The position numbers and the translations under genes were made by a program. DNA of 40,225 nt, from positions 1 to 40,225 of the forward strand of contig CAZSPZ010000016.1 of NCBI GenBank assembly GCA_964608965.1, written 5' to 3'. This document shows positions 30,258-38,269 of this stretch, one piece after another (position 1 is the stretch's first letter; each line of letters opens with the position of its first letter). Origin of the DNA: UBA10908 sp964608965. Lineage in GTDB: Bacteria; Bacillota; Clostridia; Peptostreptococcales; Anaerovoracaceae. The notes under the pieces are model-generated. The model had not been told where the DNA came from. It searched no databases and saw only the letters and a list, made by a program, of their open reading frames with translations.

Positions 30258-32126
30258 ATGTTCGATATTCAGGAACAACTTAAAAAATTGCCCGACAGCC
30301 CCGGTGTATATATGCACAAGGACGCTTTCGGGCAAATCATCTATGTGGGCAAAGCGATTTCTTTGAAAAACAGGGTTCGCCAGTATTTTCATTCCCCTAA
30401 AAATCACCCTGCCAAAGTGCGTAAGATGGTTGAGCACATAGCGGAATTTGAATACATCACGACCGGCACCGAAATGGAAGCGCTCATCTTAGAGTGCAAC
30501 CTGATCAAGAAATATACCCCCAAATATAACGTGCTGCTTCGCGACGACAAAACATATCCATATATCAAGGTAACGTTGGGCGAGGATTATCCCCGCATAC
30601 TCAAGACGCGCCGCATTGTAAACGACGGCTCAAAATACTTCGGACCGTATGCCGATGCCGGCGCCGTCAACGTCATCATAGATATTCTTAATGCGGCGTA
30701 TGAGCTCAAGCGCTGCGCAACCGCCAAGTTTTCGGAAAATTGCACGCCTTGCCTTAATTACCATATTCATCAGTGCCGCGGTATATGCCAAGGGGATGTA
30801 AGCCCCAAGGAATATGCCGAATCGATATCAGAAGCGATCGATTTTCTTTCAGGGAAAGATAAAGATCTGATGAAAACTCTTACAAGCCGAATGAAAGAAG
30901 CCGCAGAATGCATGGATTTTGAAACAGCTGCAGCTTTGAGAGACTCCATTGAAGCCGCAAAGACCATCACAGAAAAGCAAAGAGTCGTGCTGATGCATAA
31001 AGAAGATTTGGATATTGTGATTGTACACTGCGCACAAACCGGTTCCCACGCAGTACTCTTTACTGTAAGAGAAGGGAAATTATCCGGAAGAGAAAGCTTT
31101 TTCCTTGGTGATTTGCAGCCCGGCGAAACATCGGAGTTGGCTGCGGAATTCATAAAGCAATACTATTATGCGAATGTATTAATACCCAAAGAAATTCTTC
31201 TGGAAGAACTTCCGAAAGATGCCGAATTGCTGTCGCAATGGCTTTCGATCCAGCGAAGCAGCAATGTACTGCTTACGGTTCCCAAACGAGGTGAAAAGAA
31301 AGCGCTGCTTTCCCTCGTGAAGCAGGATGTCGAAGAAATGGTCAAAATACTAGACGATAGAACGCAAAGACAGGCGGAAAAGCAAGAAGCTATCAAGGAA
31401 AATCTTTCCGAAATTCTCGGGGTCGATGAAGCAGCAAAAATCCGCAGAGTCGAAGCCTACGATATATCAAATATTAACGGCATCGATTCAGTGGGAAGCA
31501 TGGTCGTGTTTATGGATGGCCGGCCGTTTAAAAAAGGTTACAGAAGGTTTAAAATCCGAACGGTAGAGGGCGCAAACGACGTTGGCAGTCTCCAGGAAGT
31601 ACTTTTTCGGCGGTTCCGCCGTGCAAGAGAGGAAACCCCGGGTTTCGAAGAACTTCCTGACTTGATTTTAATGGACGGAGGTCGGAATCAGGTGAACGCC
31701 GCCAAGCAGGTACTGTCTGCTTTAAAACTTGATATCCCCATTGCCGGAATGGTAAAGGATGATAAACACCGGACAAAAGCGTTGCTTTATGACGACTCGG
31801 AAATCGAATTAAAAGGCAGGTCAGAACTGTTTTCCTTTATCGGTGCAGTGCAGGAAGAAGCGCATCGCTTTGCGATTGACTATCACAGGAAGCTTCGAGG
31901 CAAAAAGCTGTCGCGCTCTGTACTGGATGGTATCGAGGGGATAGGCGAAAAACGAAAGCTTTCCCTGCTCTCCCGTTTTGGCAGCGTAGACGCCATCAAG
32001 GCGGCTGCCATTCAGGATTTAGCCGAAACGCCCGGCCTTAATCGAAGCGTGGCAGAAAGCATCAAACAGTACTTCGAACAGTTGGAAAATAAGGATTTGT
32101 CTGCAGAAAAAGAAGAGAGTAAATAG
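30258..32126 (+). CDS. uvrC: Excinuclease ABC subunit C
   Basis: A 622-residue nucleotide-excision-repair nuclease. The GIY-YIG domain for the 3' cut is at the start (SPGVYMHKDAFGQIIYVGKA), a UVR helix follows near 200-235, the RNase H-like 5' nuclease carries YDISNINGIDSVGSMVVF, and a C-terminal helix-hairpin-helix ends the protein. The length is normal. It starts 17 nt after the carboxypeptidase stop. Confidence 0.96.
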   Translation: MFDIQEQLKKLPDSPGVYMHKDAFGQIIYVGKAISLKNRVRQYFHSPKNHPAKVRKMVEHIAEFEYITTGTEMEALILECNLIKKYTPKYNVLLRDDKTYPYIKVTLGEDYPRILKTRRIVNDGSKYFGPYADAGAVNVIIDILNAAYELKRCATAKFSENCTPCLNYHIHQCRGICQGDVSPKEYAESISEAIDFLSGKDKDLMKTLTSRMKEAAECMDFETAAALRDSIEAAKTITEKQRVVLMHKEDLDIVIVHCAQTGSHAVLFTVREGKLSGRESFFLGDLQPGETSELAAEFIKQYYYANVLIPKEILLEELPKDAELLSQWLSIQRSSNVLLTVPKRGEKKALLSLVKQDVEEMVKILDDRTQRQAEKQEAIKENLSEILGVDEAAKIRRVEAYDISNINGIDSVGSMVVFMDGRPFKKGYRRFKIRTVEGANDVGSLQEVLFRRFRRAREETPGFEELPDLILMDGGRNQVNAAKQVLSALKLDIPIAGMVKDDKHRTKALLYDDSEIELKGRSELFSFIGAVQEEAHRFAIDYHRKLRGKKLSRSVLDGIEGIGEKRKLSLLSRFGSVDAIKAAAIQDLAETPGLNRSVAESIKQYFEQLENKDLSAEKEESK

Positions 32127-32129
32127 TAT

Positions 32130-32158
32130 TTGGCATATCTGTCCTGACATGTTACAAT
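32130..32158 (+). promoter_or_regulatory. Promoter of the DUF1292 gene
   Basis: TTGGCA (32130-32135), a 17-nt spacer and TACAAT (32153-32158). TGACAT (32145-32150) and ATGTCA (32157-32162) flank and overlap the -10 as an inverted repeat. Confidence 0.65.
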
Positions 32159-32199
32159 GTCACTGACATAAGTCATCGACCGAAAAGGGAGGTTTAAAA

Positions 32200-32505
32200 A
32201 TGACAGACGAAAAGAAATGTGGTTGCGGTTGCGACTGCGATAGCACAGAAACCGAAAAAGACGACGCTGATTTTATTACATTGGAATTTGACGACGGCGA
32301 AGAGATCGAATGCGAAATCATGGGTATTTTCGAAATGGACGGCAAAGAGTATATTGCTCTTGTTCCCGACGACGATACCGACGATGTATATATCTATGGC
32401 TATTCGGAAACTTCCGACGAGGAATTCGAACTCGTCGATATCGAAGACGACGAGGAATTTGCAAAAGTTGTAGAGGAATTCGACAAGCTGACTGCAGAGG
32501 AATAG
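32200..32505 (+). CDS. DUF1292 domain protein
   Basis: A 101-residue, very acidic small protein matching DUF1292 (FITLEFDDGEEIECEIMGIFEMDGKEYIAL and a repeated DDxEDDEEF tail). An N-terminal CGCGCDCD cluster could bind metal. In Clostridia DUF1292 genes lie among RNase/RuvX genes; the function is unknown. Its stop is 1 nt before the next ATG. Confidence 0.88.
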   Translation: MTDEKKCGCGCDCDSTETEKDDADFITLEFDDGEEIECEIMGIFEMDGKEYIALVPDDDTDDVYIYGYSETSDEEFELVDIEDDEEFAKVVEEFDKLTAEE

Positions 32506-32506
32506 A

Positions 32507-33886
32507 ATGAAACAGTACGATATCATTGTCGTAGGTGCTGGCGCAGCCGGCGTTTTCATGTCTTACGAACTCACGAAGCGCAATAACAATGCGACCGTTC
32601 TGATCCTCGACAAAGGAGATGTGTTAGAGAAGCGTTTATGTCCTATTAAGTTGGGATTAACTGATCGCTGTATCAAATGCAACCCTTGTCATATCATGAA
32701 CGGCTACGGCGGAGCGGGGACTCTTTCAGATGGAAAGTACAATATCACCACGAGCTTTGGTGGTGATTTGCACGAGTACGTCGGGAAGAAAAAGGCTATG
32801 GAACTGATGGAGTATGTGGACAGTGTACTCTGCGACATGGGCGGTGCGGATGCGAAACTTTATTCCACTGCCAATACTGATTTGAAAACCATCGCGCTTC
32901 AGAATAACCTTCATCTTTTGGACGCTAAAGTCCGGCATCTTGGAACAGACAGAAACACTTTAATTCTAAAAAAGATGTACGATTATGCAAAAGATCGCGT
33001 GGAAATGCAGTTCCTGACCACGGTAGAATCTGTGGAACAAAGGGACGGCCTTTTTGTCGTGCGCACGGATAAGGGCGACGAATTTGCCTGCAAGGATCTG
33101 GTCCTTGCCACAGGTCGCAGCGGCTCAAAATGGATATCCGGCGTTTGTCGCAAGATGGATATTCCCATGCAGAGCAACAGGGTGGATATCGGGCTGAGAG
33201 TTGAACTCCCGGCGGAGATATTTAAACACATCACCGACGAAGTATACGAAAGCAAAATTGTTTATAAAACCGACAAATATAACGATAAGGTTCGCACGTT
33301 TTGCATGAACCCTTACGGGGAAGTCGTATCGGAAAACACGAACGGGATTGTCACCGTAAACGGTCACAGTTATGCAGACGAATCCCTGCGCACAGAGAAC
33401 ACAAATTTTGCGCTCCTGGTTTCAAGTAATTTTACGGAACCATTCAGGAACAGCAACGAATACGGCGAATCGATTGCCCGACTTTCGAATATGCTGGGCG
33501 GAGGAGTCCTTCTCCAAAAGTTCGGCGATCTGGTCAAGGGACGTCGTTCAAACGAGCGACGTATGGAAAAGTGTTTTACACGACCGACATTAAAGGCAAC
33601 TCCGGGCGACCTGAGTCTTGTTATGCCCAAGAGGCAGTTGGATGATATCATCGAAATGATTTATGCCCTGGATAAAATCGCTCCGGGAACCGCGAACGAA
33701 GACACTTTGCTCTATGGCGTCGAGGTAAAATTCTATAACTCGGTCGTAGAGGTAAATGAAAATCTGGAAACACAGGTAAAGGGGCTTTATGTTTTGGGTG
33801 ACGGTTCAGGCGTCACGCACTCGTTATCCCAAGCCAGTGCCAGCGGTGTTCATTTAGCCAGGATTTTAGTAAAAAAATATTCATAA
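32507..33886 (+). CDS. NAD(P)/FAD-dependent oxidoreductase
   Basis: A 459-residue flavoprotein with the N-terminal FAD-binding motif VVGAGAAGVFMSYEL and ILDKGD. A cysteine-containing segment, KCNPCHIMNGYGGAGTLSDGKYN, follows, and the C-terminal VLGDGSGVTHSLSQASASG closes the FAD site. This family is common in Clostridia but its substrate is not known to me. It is followed by a strong bidirectional terminator. Confidence 0.88.
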   Translation: MKQYDIIVVGAGAAGVFMSYELTKRNNNATVLILDKGDVLEKRLCPIKLGLTDRCIKCNPCHIMNGYGGAGTLSDGKYNITTSFGGDLHEYVGKKKAMELMEYVDSVLCDMGGADAKLYSTANTDLKTIALQNNLHLLDAKVRHLGTDRNTLILKKMYDYAKDRVEMQFLTTVESVEQRDGLFVVRTDKGDEFACKDLVLATGRSGSKWISGVCRKMDIPMQSNRVDIGLRVELPAEIFKHITDEVYESKIVYKTDKYNDKVRTFCMNPYGEVVSENTNGIVTVNGHSYADESLRTENTNFALLVSSNFTEPFRNSNEYGESIARLSNMLGGGVLLQKFGDLVKGRRSNERRMEKCFTRPTLKATPGDLSLVMPKRQLDDIIEMIYALDKIAPGTANEDTLLYGVEVKFYNSVVEVNENLETQVKGLYVLGDGSGVTHSLSQASASGVHLARILVKKYS

Positions 33887-33902
33887 ATATATGTGAATAA
33901 AA

Positions 33903-33950
33903 AAAGAACCGATGCGGTTTGCCTGAACAGGCACAGCCCATCGGTTCTTT
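33903..33950. terminator. Bidirectional terminator
   Basis: AAAGAACCGATG (33903-33914) and CATCGGTTCTTT (33939-33950) form a 12-bp stem with an inner hairpin (GCCTG-AA-CAGGC, 33921-33932). It separates the plus oxidoreductase gene from the minus corA gene. Confidence 0.88.
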
Positions 33951-33959
33951 GTATTTGGT

Positions 33960-34787
33960 TTAAAACCACTTTTTATTTTTAAAGAAAATGTATAAGCCGA
34001 TAGAAATGATGACGGCGGCCATAATGACTGTCGGGTATCCGTATTGCCAGTTATATTCAGGCATTTGTAAATTCATTCCATACCAACCGACCAATAGTGT
34101 AAGGGGCATAAAAATGACCGTCACGATCGTAAATATTTTCATAATCTGATTCTGTTCGATATCGATTTGGGCTTGATATGCCTCCCTCATTTGAGATACG
34201 CGATCTTGCATATTCACAACATTGGAATAGAATCGATTGACTCTGCTTTCGAGAATCCCAAGCCTTCGGATTGCATCAGGCGACAATAAAAGGTTTTCAT
34301 TTGCGCTCAATTCCTCGAATATAGAGGCAAATTGCTCATAGTATCTTTTCAGATTCAGAAGCTCCCTGCGAAATTCAATTACTTTGCCCAAATAGTTTTT
34401 TTTCGAATCATATAAAACCGCATTGTCTGCTTCGATAATCATATCTTCCGTTTCATCCAGATGATGCATGTCGCTGCGAAGAAGATGGCCAAAGAATTCC
34501 ATTAAAGCCTGTTCGTTTGTGTCCTTTTCCTTAAAGACAGAAACAGCCTTATCGAAAGACATCTCATTCTCACAGAGAATAAAAAGGTCTTCCTTATCCA
34601 GATAAATCAACATTTGAGAGGTGATTGCTTGTTTATTTGTGATATCGTACCAGTCGAATGCGATGATGTTGAATTCCGGGAAACTTTCGAATGTATGAAT
34701 TTGGTCATCGAAAATATACTCCAAGACCCTCTTGTCAATATAGGGTTCCAACTCGCCGATTTGTTTCGTGTAAAGTACTTTTTGCAT
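33960..34787 (-). CDS. CorA-family divalent cation transporter
   Basis: A 275-residue membrane channel for Mg2+ or related ions. A long cytoplasmic N-terminal domain precedes two C-terminal helices; the signature GWYGMN with the following loop identifies the pore. It is the last gene of a three-gene minus-strand operon, 23 nt from the LarA-like gene. Confidence 0.9.
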   Translation of the reverse strand: MQKVLYTKQIGELEPYIDKRVLEYIFDDQIHTFESFPEFNIIAFDWYDITNKQAITSQMLIYLDKEDLFILCENEMSFDKAVSVFKEKDTNEQALMEFFGHLLRSDMHHLDETEDMIIEADNAVLYDSKKNYLGKVIEFRRELLNLKRYYEQFASIFEELSANENLLLSPDAIRRLGILESRVNRFYSNVVNMQDRVSQMREAYQAQIDIEQNQIMKIFTIVTVIFMPLTLLVGWYGMNLQMPEYNWQYGYPTVIMAAVIISIGLYIFFKNKKWF

Positions 34788-34810
34788 AGCTTTTCACCTT
34801 ACTTCTTTAT

Positions 34811-36079
34811 TTACTGCACTTTTGGTATCACAACAGAACCGCTAGGTATGATCAGTACACTTTTGTTATCCAAACAAGCGTCGGACAGCAGCTTGTCTAT
34901 GTCTTCGTAGACCTCGATTCCCATTTCCCGGGCATCCTGCTTATTGAGTTTGGATATCATCATGATATGAAACTTTTTTGCCTGCTCGCAATTCAAGTAA
35001 AAAACGTAGCCAGGTATAGTAAACCCGGATCGGAGCTCAGTATCCAGTGTGCCTGCTTTCAGGGGCTTTAACCAGTCGAAATATTCGGCAGGACCGCCCC
35101 CGTCTCTGCATTCTGCAATCAGGATAAGTGTTCCTCCGTCTTTCAGCGCGGGTTGTACATTATCAATGGCTTTGCTTCCTTGATAAAACGACATGTCCTT
35201 TGGGAATCCGCCGCAGCCGGTTATGACGACATCTGCTTTTTCGGAAATTGGCACGGTATAGATTGCATCAGCCAATGCACAAGCCTTTTCCCAGGATTCA
35301 AATCTGTCTCCCGCCACGATGTGGGATAACTTCATATCCGCATTCATGACAAGATTAATCGTGAACATGCAGCGCAGCATGGCGGCGGCTTCGCACATAT
35401 CTTCGTGGATCGGATTGCCGGATAAAACGGCGTTCCCTATCAGAGGGTTGGAACGAGGTGCCTTCGGATCTAAAGCGTGCGCATGATTTTGTCTAATCGC
35501 CTCCGCAGAAGACACGCCGGGCAGAATACTTTTTCTGCCACCCCCAAAGCCGGCCATTACATGATGGGTGCAGGCTCCTAAAGTGATTACTTTTCTGGAT
35601 GCAACATAAGGATTGATCGATACTCTTGTTCCTCTGGATGTCGTGCCTATGTATACAAGATCGGGCGCCGAGCAGTCGTGGTTCACCACCGGAATACGCT
35701 CAAAAACTTCTGCTCCCGTCAACTGCGATAAGAGCTCGGGTCCGTCTCCCACGTGTGTTCCGTTAGCGACAATGATGACGATATCGCTGTCAGGTATGCC
35801 GCATACTTCGTTTAAATAATGAATCAGATGCGGAACCACTAAATCTTGGCGCATCCAAGATCTTGACATATCGGAAATAATAATCGCAATTTGATCGCCC
35901 GCTACGACAAATTCGGAGAGCGCACCTGCGCCGACCGGCTTGTTCAGGGATTCGAACAGAGCCTGTCGGATATCCGCAACAGGCTCTGTTTTATTTCCGT
36001 ATAATTCGCCGATTATATTTTTTTCTTCCACAGCGAAGCTTATGTGGCCGTCACCGTATTTAAAACTGTAATTTTTCAT
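34811..36079 (-). CDS. LarA-family nickel-pincer-dependent racemase-like protein
   Basis: A 422-residue homologue of lactate racemase LarA. The expected metal/cofactor residues are present: H109 (in NGTH), H172/H173 (THHVMAGFGGG), K183 (GRKS, the cofactor-tethering lysine position) and H199. LarA enzymes need the nickel-pincer nucleotide made by LarB, LarC and LarE, none of which is in this window. LarA paralogues often act on other 2-hydroxy acids, so the substrate is open. Strong ribosome binding site GGAGG; 17 nt after the lipoprotein gene. Confidence 0.85.
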   Translation of the reverse strand: MKNYSFKYGDGHISFAVEEKNIIGELYGNKTEPVADIRQALFESLNKPVGAGALSEFVVAGDQIAIIISDMSRSWMRQDLVVPHLIHYLNEVCGIPDSDIVIIVANGTHVGDGPELLSQLTGAEVFERIPVVNHDCSAPDLVYIGTTSRGTRVSINPYVASRKVITLGACTHHVMAGFGGGRKSILPGVSSAEAIRQNHAHALDPKAPRSNPLIGNAVLSGNPIHEDMCEAAAMLRCMFTINLVMNADMKLSHIVAGDRFESWEKACALADAIYTVPISEKADVVITGCGGFPKDMSFYQGSKAIDNVQPALKDGGTLILIAECRDGGGPAEYFDWLKPLKAGTLDTELRSGFTIPGYVFYLNCEQAKKFHIMMISKLNKQDAREMGIEVYEDIDKLLSDACLDNKSVLIIPSGSVVIPKVQ

Positions 36080-36096
36080 GGGAGCTTCCTCCGGAT

Positions 36097-37200
36097 TTAT
36101 TCAAAGACAGCTTTACTTTCCAAGTGATCCATAACAGCTTGTGTACGGACCATCAAATACAAGTAGGGCGTTCCATAATATTCCTCTAACTGGCTATAGT
36201 CTTCTGTTCCCGCGGTTTCCAGAAAATATGCACTTACATCTTCTTCGGTGACGGAAATTCCTTCTTGTTCTGCTATCGCTTGAGCGAGAAGATAGAATTT
36301 GGCTGTTGCCGTATTGTCTTCCTCGTACATGGCAAGAAGTTCGTCTGTCGTAGCTACGCCCATATAAGAGGTCAGGAATTCAGCCAATTCAATCTGGTAG
36401 TAATCGGCATATTGCTCATAGTAATATACCAGAGAATTTTTCTGATATTCCAGCATGGATTCGGGGAGTGTGTTGACCGTGCTGTTTGTTACGATATAGT
36501 CCTGGAAAAAGGACGCTAATGCAGATGTGCGCAAGTTTTCTTTAATGCCGTCCTTCATTTGCTGGACTGTTGTCCATCCGGTTGTTTCAGTAAGATTCTC
36601 TGCCACAAACGTATCGCTCAAGGTCGGAACATTATAATCTACGATGTGATTGATGGTGGTTACAAACACTGCATCTTTACCGTTCAGATTGGCATTTCCG
36701 GCCTCTTCTGTACCGTAATCATCGGGGAAGGTGACTTCTACATTAAACGTTTCTCCCGGCATATGGCCGATGAGTTGCTCCAGAAAGTCATCTATATAGC
36801 TTGTATAGCCGATGATAACCTCTGTTCCTGCGCCTTCTGTATTTCCGCCTTCGAACTCGACTCCGTCAACAGATCCCACGTAGTCTATATTCACGGTGTC
36901 GCCATCTTTTACAGCACGATCTCTGTTTTCTGTCGTTGTGGTGTATTCGGAAAGGTAAGAATCCACTTCGGCTTGTATTTGATCTTCCGGTATGCTGTGG
37001 ATATCCGCGGGCACGGGTATGGCGGAATAATCACAAAGATCGACATATTCCAGTGCGGTGATGCCTTCCCATAATCCATTTTCGTCGATACCGGTGCTAT
37101 AGGTGAATTCTTTTTCTTCTGTGCTTCCGCAGCCTGCGAATGCCATCAATATCAGTGAAAGAATGAGCAGCAAGCTGACTTTTTTGTTCAATTTATTCAT
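36097..37200 (-). CDS. Extracytoplasmic trigger factor-like prolyl isomerase lipoprotein
   Basis: A 367-residue lipoprotein with a lipobox ending in FAGC (C24). Residues about 95-185 form an FKBP-type domain (VKDGDTVNIDYVGSVDG, then PDDYG). About 185-360 resembles the trigger factor C-terminal helical domain (TVQQMKDGIKENLR; LPESMLEYQKNSLVYYYEQYADYY). Cytosolic trigger factor also has an N-terminal ribosome-binding domain, absent here. It likely folds exported proteins outside the membrane, like PrsA. It heads an operon with the LarA-like and CorA genes. Confidence 0.82.
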   Translation of the reverse strand: MNKLNKKVSLLLILSLILMAFAGCGSTEEKEFTYSTGIDENGLWEGITALEYVDLCDYSAIPVPADIHSIPEDQIQAEVDSYLSEYTTTTENRDRAVKDGDTVNIDYVGSVDGVEFEGGNTEGAGTEVIIGYTSYIDDFLEQLIGHMPGETFNVEVTFPDDYGTEEAGNANLNGKDAVFVTTINHIVDYNVPTLSDTFVAENLTETTGWTTVQQMKDGIKENLRTSALASFFQDYIVTNSTVNTLPESMLEYQKNSLVYYYEQYADYYQIELAEFLTSYMGVATTDELLAMYEEDNTATAKFYLLAQAIAEQEGISVTEEDVSAYFLETAGTEDYSQLEEYYGTPYLYLMVRTQAVMDHLESKAVFE

Positions 37201-37302
37201 TTACAATCTCCAATCTAAAAATAATACATTTAATAATAACATATTTTGTGAAGTATAGGTGTGAAATTTCAGTGAAGCGTGGAAAAGCTAACAAAATTTG
37301 AC

Positions 37303-37331
37303 TTGGAAACGAATAAATTATATGTTATAAT
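37303..37331 (+). promoter_or_regulatory. Promoter of the hemolysin III-family gene
   Basis: TTGGAA (37303-37308), a 17-nt spacer and TATAAT (37326-37331) with an extended -10 (TGT before it). The leader to the ATG at 37403 is about 65 nt. Confidence 0.55.
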
Positions 37332-37402
37332 CAGATAATTAATAACTTTAATAGTAGATAGAATAACCACTATGAAAACGAAGAAGGAAGAGGCGGATCA
37401 AT

Positions 37403-38053
37403 ATGACAGATGTTTTAAATTTTAACGGTCAATGCAGGAAAGAGGAATTGGCGAACGCAATCACTCATGGCATAGGGGCAGCTCTGGCTGTAGCCGGTAC
37501 AGTTGTGATGATCATCTTTGCATTTCTTAAAAGTGATGCAATAGGAATCGTCGGCGTATTTATTTATGGAATCAGCCTGATCACTCTATATACATTCTCT
37601 ACGTTATACCATTCTTTCAGCGGTGAAAAAAAGAAGATACTGCAGAAATTTGACCATTGCTCGATTTTTCTTCTGATTGTCGGAAGTTATGCACCGCTTT
37701 GCCTTTCGCTGCTGGGCGGAAAGCTTGGTTGGACTCTTTTTATCTTGAATATATCCTGCGCCGTCGCAGGCATTGTGATTAACATTGTCGATTTGCAAAA
37801 GTGGCATAAGCTTTCACTGGTTCTTTATCTAGTGATGGGATGGTCCTGTGTGCTTGTCATAAAACCCATGTTGGAAAGCGTCAGTCTGCAAGGCGCGTTA
37901 CTCCTACTTGCGGGTGGACTTTTTTACTCTATTGGTGTAATATTCTATAAGAATAAGAAATATCGATTCATGCATTCCATTTGGCATCTCTTTGTGATCG
38001 CCGGCAGCATCTGCCACTACTTCTTTGTGCTTTTTTATATCATTTTAATATAA
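37403..38053 (+). CDS. Hemolysin III / PAQR family membrane protein
   Basis: A 216-residue membrane protein with seven hydrophobic segments. EELANAITHGIGAALAVAG starts the family signature; TFSTLYHS, FDHCSIFLLI and the C-terminal MHSIWHLFVIAGSICHYFFV hold the conserved histidines of the PAQR metal site. The family is called hemolysin III but its bacterial role is unclear; a hydrolase or membrane-lipid role is suspected. Confidence 0.93.
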   Translation: MTDVLNFNGQCRKEELANAITHGIGAALAVAGTVVMIIFAFLKSDAIGIVGVFIYGISLITLYTFSTLYHSFSGEKKKILQKFDHCSIFLLIVGSYAPLCLSLLGGKLGWTLFILNISCAVAGIVINIVDLQKWHKLSLVLYLVMGWSCVLVIKPMLESVSLQGALLLLAGGLFYSIGVIFYKNKKYRFMHSIWHLFVIAGSICHYFFVLFYIILI

Positions 38054-38088
38054 AATACTGTTGTACGATTTATATAAAATATAGTTGT

Positions 38089-38130
38089 GTGACTTAGTCA
38101 CTTGACATCGAAAAATTCATTTGAGAGAAT
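38089..38130 (+). promoter_or_regulatory. Orphan promoter with adjoining palindrome
   Basis: The 13-bp perfect palindrome GTGACTTAGTCAC (38089-38101) touches a consensus TTGACA (38102-38107). A 17-nt spacer leads to GAGAAT (38125-38130). The only open frame downstream on this strand is the 7-codon leader at 38158. Confidence 0.5.
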
Positions 38131-38157
38131 AAGAAGCTTTAAAAAAAGGAGGGCCTA

Positions 38158-38181
38158 ATGAAGTGTTCACTTAGGGATTGA
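38158..38181 (+). other. Seven-codon leader-like ORF (MKCSLRD)
   Basis: A strong ribosome binding site, AGGAGGG (38147-38153), precedes an ATG that encodes only MKCSLRD before TGA. The stem TGTTCACTT / AAGTGAACA (38164-38172 and 38193-38201) begins inside it, as in attenuation leaders of inducible resistance genes. No plus-strand gene follows, so it may be a relic of a lost gene. Confidence 0.4.
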
Positions 38182-38201
38182 ATAAAAAAACCAAGTGAAC
38201 A
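38164..38201 (+). other. Hairpin overlapping the leader ORF
   Basis: A 9-bp stem TGTTCACTT (38164-38172) / AAGTGAACA (38193-38201) extends further with bulges (CTTAGG / CCAAG inside, AAG / CTT outside). An A7 run lies in the loop. There is no downstream T tract on the plus strand, so it is not a plain terminator. Confidence 0.55.
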
Positions 38202-38222
38202 GCTTCAAACGGAGGCAAAAAG

Positions 38223-38265
38223 AGACCAGTCACAATCAGGCATATATGCTTGAAGTGGCTGGTCT
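38223..38265. terminator. Terminator of the TIR-like gene
   Basis: AGACCAGTCAC (38223-38233) and GTGGCTGGTCT (38255-38265) pair with one G-T; GCATATATGC lies in the loop. On the minus strand it is followed by CTCTTTTTG, so it can end the TIR gene transcript. Confidence 0.75.
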
Positions 38266-38269
38266 TTTC

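Noticed and set aside
37298..37331. TTGACT paired with TATAAT before the hemolysin III-family gene
   Set aside because: The spacer is 22 nt, too long; TTGGAA five bases later gives a 17-nt spacer.
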